A DNA stretch of 64,000 nucleotides from Xiphias gladius (Eukaryota; Chordata; Actinopteri; Istiophoriformes; Xiphiidae). The notes under the pieces are model-generated. The model was not told where the DNA came from and searched no databases. It saw only the letters and a list, made by a program, of their open reading frames with translations. Below are positions 21,508 through 32,740 of this stretch, one piece after another. Where the stretch lies: contig NC_053400.1 in assembly GCF_016859285.1 (NCBI RefSeq), positions 31,244,001 to 31,308,000 on the forward strand, in the 5' to 3' direction. The translations under genes and the position numbers were made by a program. Each line of letters starts with the position of its first letter. Position 1 is the stretch's first letter.

Positions 21508-24500
21508 GGACTGAGTCAAAATTTTAAAAAAAGTGTGTGTGTGATCTTGGTAATGAAGGAACATGTCGCCCAGTGCAACAGTGGGCTCACTGATGTGATT
21601 TTAGCAGTTTTTGAACAACAACGGAGCCCTGTGGTACAGACGATAAGATGTATCAGGTGCCGGATACAGAGTTCTCGTTCGAAGGATCAGCTTAATGATT
21701 GGTTTGGTATTTTCAGTGGATTTCTTGGTAACATGAAAATTGTAGAGTATTACCAGGTTTATCCTAAAATTAAGTCGGAATCAGCGATGACCTTTCAGTT
21801 TTATTTAAGCTTTACCGAGGCAGACGATCGCGGCCTGGTATCCTGTCAAGCCCATCCAACAGACAACACCAGGTTTCGATGGACAGATGGTCTTCTGGCT
21901 GTTGTAGATGTTGTAAATGTCTCCCTTATACAGTCCTTTCAGGTTTGACCTAAGACAAATTAAAATCAGGGATAGATTAGGTTCGGACAAGAGGAACTGT
22001 GAGTATGATAAGCATAACAAACAAGAGAGAAGTTGGCACAGTTGTAGTGGGTAGGTAGTCTTGCTTTAACAGTACCATTTAACAGTCTCATGGCTGAATC
22101 ATCGGTACAAATAAGACTCAATAAGAGACTCAAAAAACTGAAAAATGCTGAAATGTACATTTAACAACTTTTTTTTTTTTTTTTCCACAAATCCAACCAA
22201 TGCGGTTCAGTTTTGCTCCTGACTGCAACAGCAAAAAAGTTCTGAACTTTCTACAGCTCTGATTTTAAAGCTCAGGCCGGAGTCTTCTTCATGTCAACGG
22301 TCACTGAGGCTCGTAAGTACTGAAATATTTAGTCTCACATACTGAACTACTAAGAAGAAGAAGAAAAAAAAACAACAGGACTAAAGCCGAAACATTTATA
22401 ATTGATAGTACTGAAATAAATAATTGAAAGTCATTGAGAAGAGTGTAGCAGTACTGGGGTTATAATTATAACTTGAACTTAAGCTTTCAACACAAAATTT
22501 TCATCATGAAAAGACATTCTGCTGTAACCAGCGACTATGGAGTTTTATTGCACATACCTGTGGAGAACCATGGACCTCATGAGCATAATAAGACTGACCA
22601 GGCAAGACAGGGTCATTGCACAGAGGTAGCACACTAACAAACAACATGGTGCAGAAAGAAAAACAAAACAAGTTATTGTTTTGTTTCAGAGATACAGTCT
22701 CAGATTTTGGTAAAAGGCCAGAAAAAAGGGACCCCACACACACCTTCCAGCAACCAAGTGTAGAAAGTCACAATCTTGACGACTTCCGTCCTGTCGTCTG
22801 ACAGGACGATCCCGAACCCCAGTAACAGGAAGGCGATGTTTTCATCGATACCAGCACGAACGATATGGAGGGTGGGGACCACCAGGACGACCAGCAGCAA
22901 CGCCGTCTGAAGGGGGGAAACGAAGCGACGTTACCGAGCCCACGCCACGCGTTATTGGCTCCGCAAAGACTCAAGTGGTAAAACGTCACGACGACGGTTC
23001 ACGGAGGACTTACGTGATATATCGCCACTGAGGCGACACATGCCGACACCGCCAGCTTCAGCGGAAAACGAAACACTGAAAGACCAAACGAGTCGTTAGA
23101 GAGACCAAAGCTAAACTCAGTCGCTTCCGTCACGGTGGACCTTAACCCGGTCGCAGCCCATTTAGCATCTGCCGTTACTGCATCGCTACAAACCTTTAAC
23201 TCATGTTTAGGTAAGCTAAGGTCAGTATGTCATTAAATAAAATAAATAAATACATCTTTTTAAAAAAATCTACGTTTGTGAGAGGGCGCTCACCTTTTTC
23301 GGGTATATAAATATAACTCTTGGGCACCTCCAGAATTCTCTCCACCAGCGTTGGTTTTTCTGTGGCGGAAGAGCTACAGCATATGAACACAACGAACGGA
23401 TAACGTTAGCCAAACAGAATACGAATGCTCTTCCTTTCCAATTTCATTATAACGACACAGATTCACGTTTCAAGAAAGAAATGGATTGATCCATACTTTC
23501 GTACACGCGGGACCCAAAACTTTAGAATTACCAGCGAAAATCCACCTCTGAGAAATTATGAAAAAAAAGCCACCAACCAAATTCTGTGAAAGCTCTTTGT
23601 TTTTTTACTCAACTGATCATTTATATTTTCTGTAAATTCTAATGCCCTTCATTATGGTTTAAGTGTCACTTCCTACCTTCCGCTATCCTGTTCAGTCGGA
23701 AAATACAAAACCCCTCTCATTTTAATTTCCCCAATTTTTTCTGCCCCAAATCCATTCTAGTGAGATAATCTAAGATACCTGATGTCTGATATAAAATAAC
23801 GTCGGAGAGAGCCATGCATTTGTAATCTTTCCAGGGGCCCTGGTGCTGCGCATGCTGGTCCGACGTCAGGACGTAATGGGACACTTGATGGAACTGAGCC
23901 ATCGTTAACAAAATTAGTTTCACCTGTTCTTTAAGTCAAAATGTCTCCTGTGAAAAATGTCTATAAAAAGCCCAAACAATCAAACCGCCGACGAGGAACA
24001 TTTCATTATAGGTTTTGTTGGTTCTGTAAATAATAATATCGTGACCTCCATCACGTCGCATCATGTGCCGTGACCTAATGCACCGATAATACAGTCCAGT
24101 AACATCAAATCACTGCCGTAGCTCCATTCACCTGACGGCTGAGGAGTTTTTCTTGAGAAGTGACTTCACGTAGTTGGAGTAGTAGCTGCTTTCGAGGTCC
24201 TGTGAGCAAAAAAAAAAAAAAAAAAAAATTTAGACTTTAAAACCAACAGATCGCTTACGATGAGTCGCTGTATGAAAAAAAGCGGAAAACTTGACTCTTG
24301 AACCCCATTTGGATGGATTAACATTAATAAAATATTCCCTGTGGTCTCTGCTAAATTCAAGTCATCTATTCTTTTGAACTTCGCTAAATTACAGGATGAG
24401 GTCTGTGATAGATGTGGACATTCTGCAGGAAAGTCGTGTAAGATTCAGTCGTGGCGTCCATGGAAAGTGAACGTGAGAAGAAACTGAATGCCCTGGTGTC

Positions 24501-27500
24501 TGTTTGAGGAGAGCCGCCTCCATCCTCCATCCACGATGGTTGCGATGTTCGTTTCGATTCAACTTTATGGACTTTATGTCATTTTGGAGGCGGCTGTTGA
24601 CCTTTGTGGCGCCGCTGCATTGTACTGCGTTGTACGGACAGGTGTTTCTGTTATTTTGTCGACCCCATTTATATCAGTGGTCCAACTAATGAACTGTGAG
24701 CCGAGCATATAATCAGAAATTCTAGGAGGATATTGACTCTAGGGTTTTTGAACTTTGCCCATCCATCCGTTGAGCGTTTAATGCAACCGAATTTCACACT
24801 GAGCTGGTAAAACGCATGAGAAGGAGAGAAAAAACTGAGAGATCCACTTTGAAATCCAGGGACGTCGCTCCGGAGTTAAATTACAGGAGACAGCGAGTCT
24901 GCTGAAAAACGGTAGGCCGTCTCGGCTGTAACTCTCACTGGAGAGGAGGCGAGAAACCGCATACACACGCGCCGGATGTAACGGTTTGTTCATCTTCAGT
25001 CCATTCATTCAATGCTGCCGGCCTGGTTCCCCCTCTTCTGACTCTCCTCCCGTTGCAGCCCCCGCCACGCCCACGCGCCCTGCAGTTACCTCCGTTTTCC
25101 CGCTGTTTTTCAGTCACCAGGCTCCCCACACCCACCTGCTCACCTGTTTTCCATTCCCCAATCAGTCACAGTACTTGAACCAGCCCAGCTGCCCCTCCCA
25201 CCTCGCCCGGTTGTCTCCACGTGCCTTCACTTTTCCCCGGCCTGGCGTCTGCCTGCCCTTTTGGTCTTTTTGCCTCAGCCCAGCCCTGTGTCCCTGTTTA
25301 GCCTGCTCGTCTGCCCGTATGTTGCCTACCCCTGCCTGCCCCGTTCTGTTGTTGCTTTGCCTTTGTGGTCTTCATTAAAAGTGAACCGTTTCTACCTGAC
25401 CTAAAAGTCTCTGGAGTGCGAGTCCTTCCTGTTTTCTGAGCCGTTACACCAGACTGGATTAAAGTCACTGAACAGGGCATGTGATATTAAAATCGCCCCA
25501 CCTCCCCTAGAAAAAATAAATCCTGTCCAAATGAGGCTCTAGTGAGGTTCAGCATCATTTCAAGGTGACAAAAATTATTCTTTTTATATTCTGGGTAATT
25601 TGGGGTCTTGAAACTGCACATTCATTGAAATGAAAACTGAGTTTTGATCATCGTGACCATAAATCAGCGTTTGAAAAGAAAACCATCGTTCTCTTTGGAC
25701 GAGCTGTAACAATTAGTTTTAACAAGAATAAAATAAAAATACAACTTTAAAAGACTGATACACATTTACAGTATGTATATACAGTGAAAGTGCTGGTTTT
25801 CCTGTTTGTTTGTTTATTCTCACCGCAGGGAGTCCTCTTTCTAAACCACTGACAAACTGCAGACAGATTGAACCCGCTCCCAAAACGAACTTGTTGCTGC
25901 TAACAGGGGAAAGCCATGACCTCTCTCTGCTCAGCGGCGCTGATTTAAACCCACTCCATCCTGAACAAGCTGCTTACAGTAATCATGGTTATGCTTTACA
26001 TAGTTGAAATTCATGTTTCCTACTTCAGTTGCACCAGAGACAGTTGACGTGTTTGCAATCATGAGGGAGAAAAAAAAAAATTTGACTATGTTTCATTTTG
26101 TTCTGGTTGAATGTTGATGTCTGTATTCTGCCTTTTTTTTCTTTTTTTTCTCACCTCTTCAGCCTTTGGTCCTTTGACAAACAGCAGAGGAAACCTGACG
26201 CAGAGATACGCAAGGCAGGCCAGCTGAGGCAGACTTGCAAGCAGAGAATAGTACTTATAGATCTGTGAAGAGGAAAATGGGGGGGAGGGGGGAGAATACT
26301 TTTTAAAGGATCAGTTCAACCAAAATCCCCCAAAAACAGTTCTGGTTTTATTTGCCCATATTTTGATTCAGGTGTTTCAGTTGAGATTAATTAATTTTTG
26401 TTTTTAGGTACTAATACATTTAAAAAAATAAAATAAAAAATAACGTGTTGTCGAGAGGTAATGTTCTGGATAGTCTGAATAATCCACCGTCAACAGTTGT
26501 CATTATTTTCTACCAAAGGTTAAAGATGCACTTTCCTGCAAAGACACAAAACACAGTAACTACATATTTGGTCAAAACTGAGTCAAGACCAAGATCTGAC
26601 TTTTTGACATTTGTTTTTACCTTCTTTTTTTTTTTTCAGGGAAAAAAAAAACAGCATGTAAAATTTGCAAGATCTGAACAGAAGTGACTGCACTCCACAG
26701 CTAGCCTTAGCTAAAGCTAGCTCACCAGGTTTTTCCTGTTTCCTGTGATTGAAAATTAATTTTGATGCTCCAACATCTTTTAGTACTTGAGTTCTTCTTA
26801 ATACCTCAATTAAAGCAAAAGCTACATCATAACAGAGAAACCAGTCCTGCTAAAATCTGACTTGCCTAGTTTAGATTGTCCACATATGTAGTGCGGTAAC
26901 TTATCTGGTTTTATCTGACAACGATAGTATTCACCCAAAAAGATTGCATAAAATTTGTGTGAATTGTTTGTTGTGCTGTGGTGTTGTTGTTGTTTTTTTT
27001 GGCATCTTTCAGCCCATTGTTTTGGTTTCACAGCTCACAGTTTTACCCGTTCGGTTCAGTCTCACTGCTCATCAGTGTCTTTTGCAGCGGCATGAAGGGG
27101 TTTTTTGGCAAAACAGCTCTGATAAACCCACTTTTTTATCAGACAGACAAAAACTAGTAACTAGCTGGTGGTAAAAAGGGAACATTTAGCAGCTAAAGAG
27201 CCTGGGGAATTAAAAAGAGCTAGAGGAGAGTGAATATTAGACTGACACGTGTGTCCACAAGTGATGTGGAACTGGGGTGGGTGATACGACGATGTAAACC
27301 GTGAGACGGTATGAATATGCCTGCCACCAGATTGTTTGTGAGATCGTGCCACGCTGTGTATACAATCGTAGCTATCACTGTAACTGGTCTGGTTGTGCAG
27401 CACTGCTCTATGGCAATGTTGATTTCTTTTTTTCGTAATGATTTTTTTTGCATCATTGTGAAGAAGGACCAGACTTTGTCAGGTATTAAATCCATTGGAT

Positions 27501-30500
27501 TAGCAGAAAACAGACGTTCCTCAAGTCAAGTTATAGCGTGATGCATTTGGATCCTGGGATATAAAATGCTGCTAGCGTCTTGCCTCTGGAGTCTTCGGAC
27601 AGTCAAACTTCTGCCACACCAGGACCCCGAAGTGACTGAAGGAGAGGAGCGCCCCGAACACGTAACCTGCTTTGCGCTGCAGAGTGCCGCAGACCAGCAG
27701 AGGATAATACAGGACTGGGTAGTAGAAGATGGCGATTATCTTCATGTACTCTGAGAAACGAGAGATAACAGGAAGGAACGTGTCATTGTAGTGACAGAGC
27801 AGAAAACAACGCTGCCAAGTTGCCGAGTTAGTTTTTGTTTCACCAGCCTCATATAGAGGGTGGGATTTTGGCTCATTCTCTCCTTTTATAGTAACTTAGG
27901 GTCCTTTAAAACCCTTCTTTGTATGCCTCAGTCTTCTCCGCAGACAAAAAAGAAACCGATTACTCTGTGTGATTTGCATATTCTGAGACTGCGTTGAATT
28001 TAGTTGTTTAATTATAATGATCCAAAAGATCAAACTTTGAGTGAATTTTTTGAGTTTGTGAGTTCGTCCCTACATTGCACTGAGGATAAATGAAAACACC
28101 GAAACGTCCACCTTTAATTTCCGCCGGAGTGTCTTTGGAGAAAGGCAGCGGGTCCGGGGCGATCACCAGCACGGCCAGCTTGCTGAACATCAGTCCAAAA
28201 ACAGCCATTACCAGGCCTTTTTTCTGAGTCTGGTCCAGGAAGTTGGCTGGACTGAGAGATCAAACGGGAACATGTAGATTAATATGAGACAAACCTGCCG
28301 TCCGAAGTCCCATTTTTCTCTGGGTATAGCAAAATTCACCTGAAAATACTGGAGGAGCCTCTTGTGAATCCTTGGCAGAATTTGTTTTTCCTGGTGAGAG
28401 CCGCCAGGATTAACATGATCACCAGCTACAGGGAGAGATGAAATTCATCAGGACTTGGCACAACACAGTTTGGAGTGGAACATCGCTGTTTTCCTCTCAG
28501 CTGCTGCCTGAAAATGTTGACAGGCTCAGACATTTGCTCCTATCATTACAAGGATAGTTGCCAACATGTGGTATAAAGCTCTGGGATCAAAAGCTACTGA
28601 GTGGACCTGGAGTTAAAATGTTTTATTCTGCCAAAGGACATTCTCATCTGGACAGGTTTCATCGCATTAGTTTCATGATAACGTTATTTATGTAGCACTT
28701 CTCTAAACAGAGTTGCAAAACAATTAAGATGACGAAGAGTAAGACCAGAACAGGATTACAGACGCGGTTAGTTGGCTAGCCCGAGATACTCAGGTAGGGA
28801 ATTCCAAAGTCGCGGGGCACGAACTGAAAAGGCCCGGTCACCTCTGGTAACAGGAGCCGGTCCTTGCCGGATGATCTCAAGCTGTGCTGCGGCTCATAAG
28901 AGATTAGCATATCAACAATATAACTAGGGGGCTTGACCATGCAAAGCTTAGCTATAAGTTATAAGCAAAATCTACAATCTTAAAAGCAAAACAGGCAAAA
29001 TCCTTTAAAATCAGTTCCAAAACTTACAGGGAGCCAGCGCAAGGATGCAGGAATGGGAGTCATTTGTGCTGAGTTTAGTGAAAGGCTGTAGCGGCAGCGC
29101 TTGGATAAGCTGCAGGCAAGCAATTGGTCACACGGTTTATCTCTTGAATCAGAAAGCAAAACATTTGGTTCATTTAGATACCTGAAAGCCACTTTTTTGT
29201 GATCTTACGGAAAAATATTTGTCTTAATTCGCTGCCGCTCGTTTTAGTCCAGCAAGCCACCAGCTGATTGGGTGACATCTGCCGCGTGAGTCAAGGCCTG
29301 TGTGTCAATATCACGACTGCGCCTCCTTCTATGCCACAAAATTTTGAATTTTTCTGTGCATCGTTAAATTTGATTTTGTCTGTTTTTAACTGATTCCAGT
29401 CGCACCACTTGCCAGCTTCGGTAGCTCTTTAAAGCTATGCACCTTTTATGAAACAACAAAGCAGCTTTGTAGACGTGACAGGAAGTCGGGATGGACTCTC
29501 CTTTCACACTGTTAATCGTTTTAAGCTGGTTTAACTTCGAAAAAAACTTTGAACACGTACAACCGACTGGCTTGAGTTCAATGAACTTGAGGGGAAAAAA
29601 GTTCAATAAACTTAAAATACAAAGTTGAGTCAACAAGTGATCAGATTTGCTTTCCGTTTACATATTCTCAGCTTGACCTTCACTGCGCTTAACTTTGTTT
29701 CCATTATTGTAGGAGGAGACAAGCAGGACCTCTTTGTTTCCATCGTATCTGTCTTCAGTGATTCAATCCCGCTACAGAAGAGAGGGGTCTCCGGAGAGTT
29801 TTAGCTCTCAAACAGTGCATGCTGGGAAGTCCGCTTATACTGCATGCTTGTCCCGTGTCTCTTCAGAAAATTAATCTAATGAGCTGACTGAACCATCAGC
29901 AGCTCGTTCTTCCAACTCATCATTTCAAGTCCAGACTTGAAATTGTCTCATAAGTTCTGAAGTGGTCTAAAAATAACAGCTACACATTTTAAATTGAACC
30001 AGCGGGAAATTCAATAAAACGTATGTATTTATCTTAAGTTAACGATAAGAGGTAGACCCCAGTAAATTTCCTGTATGATGTTTTACGCTGCACTCTTGAG
30101 CGCTTCCACATAAAGAACCTCCATTTCGCAGCGAGCGCTCCCCAGACCAGTGTCTTGTTATTTCTGATCGGCGGCAGTGACCCGGCTGTCATAGTTTATC
30201 ATCTACTGAACAAGGAAATTGGTCCATGTCCATTCTGTGTACAGTACGAGTGGGTCTCTTGAGTTGAAGTGGCCCTCACTTGTAATTAAGGTGAAGGCAC
30301 AATGAGGGTAAACATCATTAAATCTGCCGTCCGTCTGAAGCGAGGACAGCTGATGGGTTCAAGGGGGGGGGGGACAAAGCATTCAAGGATTTGACGGAAG
30401 ATGCAAAAAAACATCAGAAAAAGTCTAAAGTCACTGGATTCCACCTACAAGGATAATGCTGTGTAAATGCTTTTAATTTTGTAGTTTACTGTTTGGAGTA

Positions 30501-31821
30501 TACAGATTCATGTCAGCTAATATTTGTCATCTGGAATCCTGGAGCCAGTTGCACCAGCTGCTCAAAAGTTTGAACTTTTAGCCCGTGCTAGTTAGTGTTA
30601 GCGCTAACCAAGTGGAGTTTAATGCATCACTCGGTTAAAACGGGTTGCACCAGGCCTTTTCTCAACAGGTCCTCCAAATTAAACAACACAATTCGCCGTT
30701 TGTCCTGCGATGACACATCGAACGGTTTTTCTGATCTGACCCCCCCGTCGGCAGGACGACATTGTCCGTCTGCGCCTTCGCTGAATAAAATAAATCTGTT
30801 TCATGACGTGACAGCGCTGTGGTTACTGAACGGTTAGATTTAGGCGTGAAAACGACTTCACCAGAGGTCGCGTTTTAGGTTCAAATGGCTACTTCGTTCA
30901 GCTTAGGGGACCCTCGCCGGCGCGAAGTCTGACGTGTCCACAGGCTCGTAGACACTCCAGCCTCGCGCCGTGACGGCGTCGCCTGACCTCCCCCTCTGCT
31001 CCCATCATTATGACCATGGTCGCTAGAGGGCTTTGTTACTTGAATGATGTTTTTGGGCCATTTGCAGAAACAACAAAAAGAAAAAAACCTTTTTGACTTT
31101 TTCGTTGGCTCCAGTATACTTACAGATATCGACAGTATGCATATGTGGAAGAGCTTTTCATCTGCAGTGGGGTCACATGGTAAAATGACTCTGTGATAAA
31201 AAGGAAATTACATTGAAATAAACAAAGCTGAACACTGGCAAAAAAAAAAAAAAGATATCAGAACAACAAACCTGCAAATGTGTGTGTGAAACAACAGAAA
31301 GAGAAAAGTGGTCATAAATCTGTTGAAATGTCCTAATCCAAGACGTCCCCTGCCAATATTTTCTCCACAATTTCATGTTTTGCATTGACTGCTAACTGTC
31401 ATTGCCAGTGAGGAAAATTAAAGAATATCGTTTTAACAGGTTCTGTATCATGCGGAGCCTGGTTTTAAAGACCGCAAGATGGAAGTAGGCACCAGATCAT
31501 CTCTCATCTCGTGAAGCTGTGCAAATTAAGCACAAGAACAACTCAAACCGCCACCTCTCCACCTTCCTGGCGTCGTGAAGTCAGCAATCAACTAACTAAC
31601 ACCTGTTCTGCATTTGCACAGAGAATCCACGCTTGTTTTTACAGATAGCCAGTCCTGCCTTCTGCTCTGACATTTTCAAACCTAAACCGGAAATTATCTT
31701 CAGAGGGGTTTGATACTCACTCTTTGGGTGGTTTGGTCGGCTCTGCGTTGTTGGAGTACCAGTCTGAATATTCATAGTAGGAATATTCAAAAGGCTCAAA
31801 TTCGACTTTGCTGTGATTCAT
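16830..31821 (-). CDS. STRA6: STRA6: retinol-binding-protein receptor, 17 coding exons
   Basis: STRA6 is the plasma-membrane receptor for retinol-binding protein (RBP4) and mediates retinol uptake, notably in retinal pigment epithelium. Coding exons in transcript order: 31821-31721, 31190-31124, 28425-28340, 28251-28112, 27750-27584, 26262-26155, 24199-24132, 23373-23294, 23075-23014, 22906-22744, 22633-22558, 21949-21816, 20438-20321, 20176-20075, 19266-19103, 18812-18675, 17089-16830. Phases join without a break to 677 aa, the usual family length (about 670). Landmarks are an N-terminus rich in acidic and Tyr residues, PCDPTADE (exon 2), PKTPE|IYKYYSLL (exons 5/6), VPTLHIVRAGIDENIAF and GFGIVLS (exon 10, RBP-binding region), GTRDLNN, FLKVEVSQSHPVMKAF (exon 16) and LLYTLVNN around Y615 near the C-terminus. 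Many hydrophobic helices agree with a multi-pass protein. Exon 5 uses a GC donor. The start matches the teleost N-terminus as I remember it. Confidence 0.97.
18336..18359. repeat. (GT)n microsatellite in STRA6 last intron
   Basis: A run of 12 GT units stands at the left edge of a teleost repeat (18380-18600) in the intron between exons 16 and 17. Confidence 0.95.
18380..18605 (+). repeat. Microsatellite-associated teleost repeat
   Basis: The sequence contains GTGAGGACATGTCGGCATTT, GGCCGGTCCTCA, repeated GGTTAAGG/AGGTTAATGG-like words and GTCAATGAGTGTCCTCACAA, and is bounded on both sides by (GT)n tracts. I recognise this arrangement as a common fish repeat that carries GT microsatellites. 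It lies in the last STRA6 intron. Confidence 0.55.
18608..18672. repeat. (GT)n(CT)n compound microsatellite touching a STRA6 splice donor
   Basis: About 22 GT units (18608-18652) are followed by about 10 CT units (18653-18672). On the STRA6 strand the tract begins two bases after the exon 16 donor GT (18674-18673), so intron 16 opens as GTAGAGAGAG. Confidence 0.95.
20815..21297. mobile_element. Internally deleted Tc1-like transposon in STRA6 intron 12
   Basis: The left part (about 20820-20895) and the reverse complement of the right part (about 21180-21255) match imperfectly for about 75 bases, sharing ATCAATC.ACACTCA, GTGAAAACA and TTTTAGAA. Phrases such as AGGGTCTGGATACTTTTGTA and GGGGTCTGAACACTTTGTGA are the classic end region of fish Tc1 elements. 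Only about 0.3 kb separates the arms, so the transposase gene is gone. The left outer end seems truncated. Confidence 0.8.
21453..21503. repeat. (GT)n microsatellite in STRA6 intron 12
   Basis: About 25 uninterrupted GT units lie between the Tc1 derivative and exon 12. Confidence 0.97.
24977..25448 (+). mobile_element. Solo LTR in STRA6 intron 6
   Basis: The 472-bp block starts TGTAACGG and ends CCGTTACA, giving the TG...CA ends and short inverted repeat of a long terminal repeat. The flanks CCGGA (24972-24976) and CCAGA (25449-25453) form a 5-bp target duplication with one mismatch. The interior is C/T-rich and holds an ATTAAA at about 25373, consistent with a + strand LTR, antisense to STRA6. 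No internal gag/pol region is present. The superfamily (Ty3-like or endogenous-retrovirus-like) is not determined. Confidence 0.7.
27582..27586 (-). other. STRA6: GC splice donor of STRA6 exon 5
   Basis: On the STRA6 strand exon 5 ends CCAGAG and the intron opens GCAAGACG. There is no GT within reach that keeps the phase. The next exon starts in frame with IYKYYSLL, exactly where the family continues, so a GC-AG intron is the simplest reading. The context AG|GCAAGA fits the usual consensus of GC donors. Confidence 0.8.
28660..29200 (-). repeat. Diverged interspersed repeat in STRA6 intron 2
   Basis: Words such as TAGGGAATTCCAAAGTCGCG, AAAAGGCCCGGTCACC and GGGAGCCAGCGCAAGGATGC are typical of an old teleost repeat, probably the same family as at 8880-9250. 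No reading frame is preserved. Confidence 0.4.
30540..31060. repeat. Possible degenerate repeat in STRA6 intron 2
   Basis: The stretch has locally high CpG and a composition unlike the surrounding intron, with phrases (TGGTTACTGAACGGTTAGAT, TTAGGCGTGAAAACGACTTC) resembling a percomorph repeat that also seems present at 34320-34570 and 52220-52600. No ends or open frame were found. Confidence 0.3.
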
Positions 31822-32288
31822 CGCAGCTGTTTGGTCGGGTCAAACGGGTAAAGCAGGACAAACAAAAGATCCAGAGGGGGCTCCGGATCCTCTTCCCCGT
31901 CTGGGTAACCTCGCTCAGTGATCTGCTCTCTGCTGCGACGTGTCGGGACAGTTTGGCCCCAAACAGCCCAACACATTCCAGTGCAACCAAGAGCCAAACA
32001 CAGCAGATTAACAACTGCCCGGAGCGCAGTGAGACGAGGGGGGGGGTTCAACATTACAGTGAATGAGTGAAGAAGTGGAGGAAGAAATTGACCCAGAGTG
32101 GCCTCTGGTGACGTCGTCTAAATTCTCTAAATGTAGTTAATCATTCAACTTCAGTGTTATGTATTCAAGATACAGTCATATCTGGTCGAAGTCACCAAAC
32201 TCAGTTGTCCTGGTTCTCAATTCCACTGTCTAAGCTAATGAGAAACACTGAAAAAGATGGAAATCTCTGACAAAATTAGATGGAGATG

Positions 32289-32740
32289 TACAGCACTGTG
32301 CCAAAGTTTTAGGCACTCCAGCTGGTTCAGTTCTTCTCCACACCTCAGTCCCATCAGGGAGGCGTCTGAGTGGCCCCAAATTCATTCTGCTGCACGGCAG
32401 CGCCCCCAAACACACAGAGCCGGAGTCATGAGGAACTATCTGCAGAGACGAGAAGAACGAGGAGTCCTGCAGCAGATGGTCTGGCCCCCACGGAGCCAGC
32501 GTCACGGAGTCAGTCTGGGATCGCATGAAGAGACGGGAGACACTGAGACGGACTAGATCCACAGAAGAACCGGGGGCAAGTTCTCCCAGATGCTTGTGTG
32601 GTCACACCAAATATTGATTTTTCTGTTTACTGCTTTTCATATGAAGTTAATCAATAAATAAAAACTATTCATATCATTATTTTTTGAAAGCGTCCTCACT
32701 TTACCTTTTACTGCCTAAAACTTCAATGCATAGAACTGTA
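32289..32740 (+). mobile_element. Tc1-like transposon remnant upstream of STRA6
   Basis: The ends are an imperfect inverted repeat of about 27 bases: TACAGCACTGTGCCAAAG and TTTTAGGCA on the left (32289-32315), with the reverse complement TTTTAGGCA ... TACAG at the right (32712-32740). TA dinucleotides stand at both edges, the Tc1 target site. The interior keeps short nucleotide matches to a transposase 3' half (GCAGATGGTCTGGCCCCCAC, ATGAAGAGACGG, ATCCACAGAAGAAC, TGGTCACACCAAATATTGAT) but is only 0.45 kb and has no intact frame, so it is non-autonomous. Confidence 0.8.

Noticed and set aside
24986-25378. 130-codon Pro/Cys-rich open frame as a gene
   Set aside because: It lies wholly inside the solo LTR and has low-complexity composition without a family match.
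31836-31851. GGGTCA-AAC-GGGTAA just upstream of STRA6 as a retinoic-acid response element
   Set aside because: The spacing is 3 and the second half-site is off-consensus. Retinoic-acid elements are typically DR5 or DR2 with AGGTCA-type halves, so the evidence is too weak to annotate.
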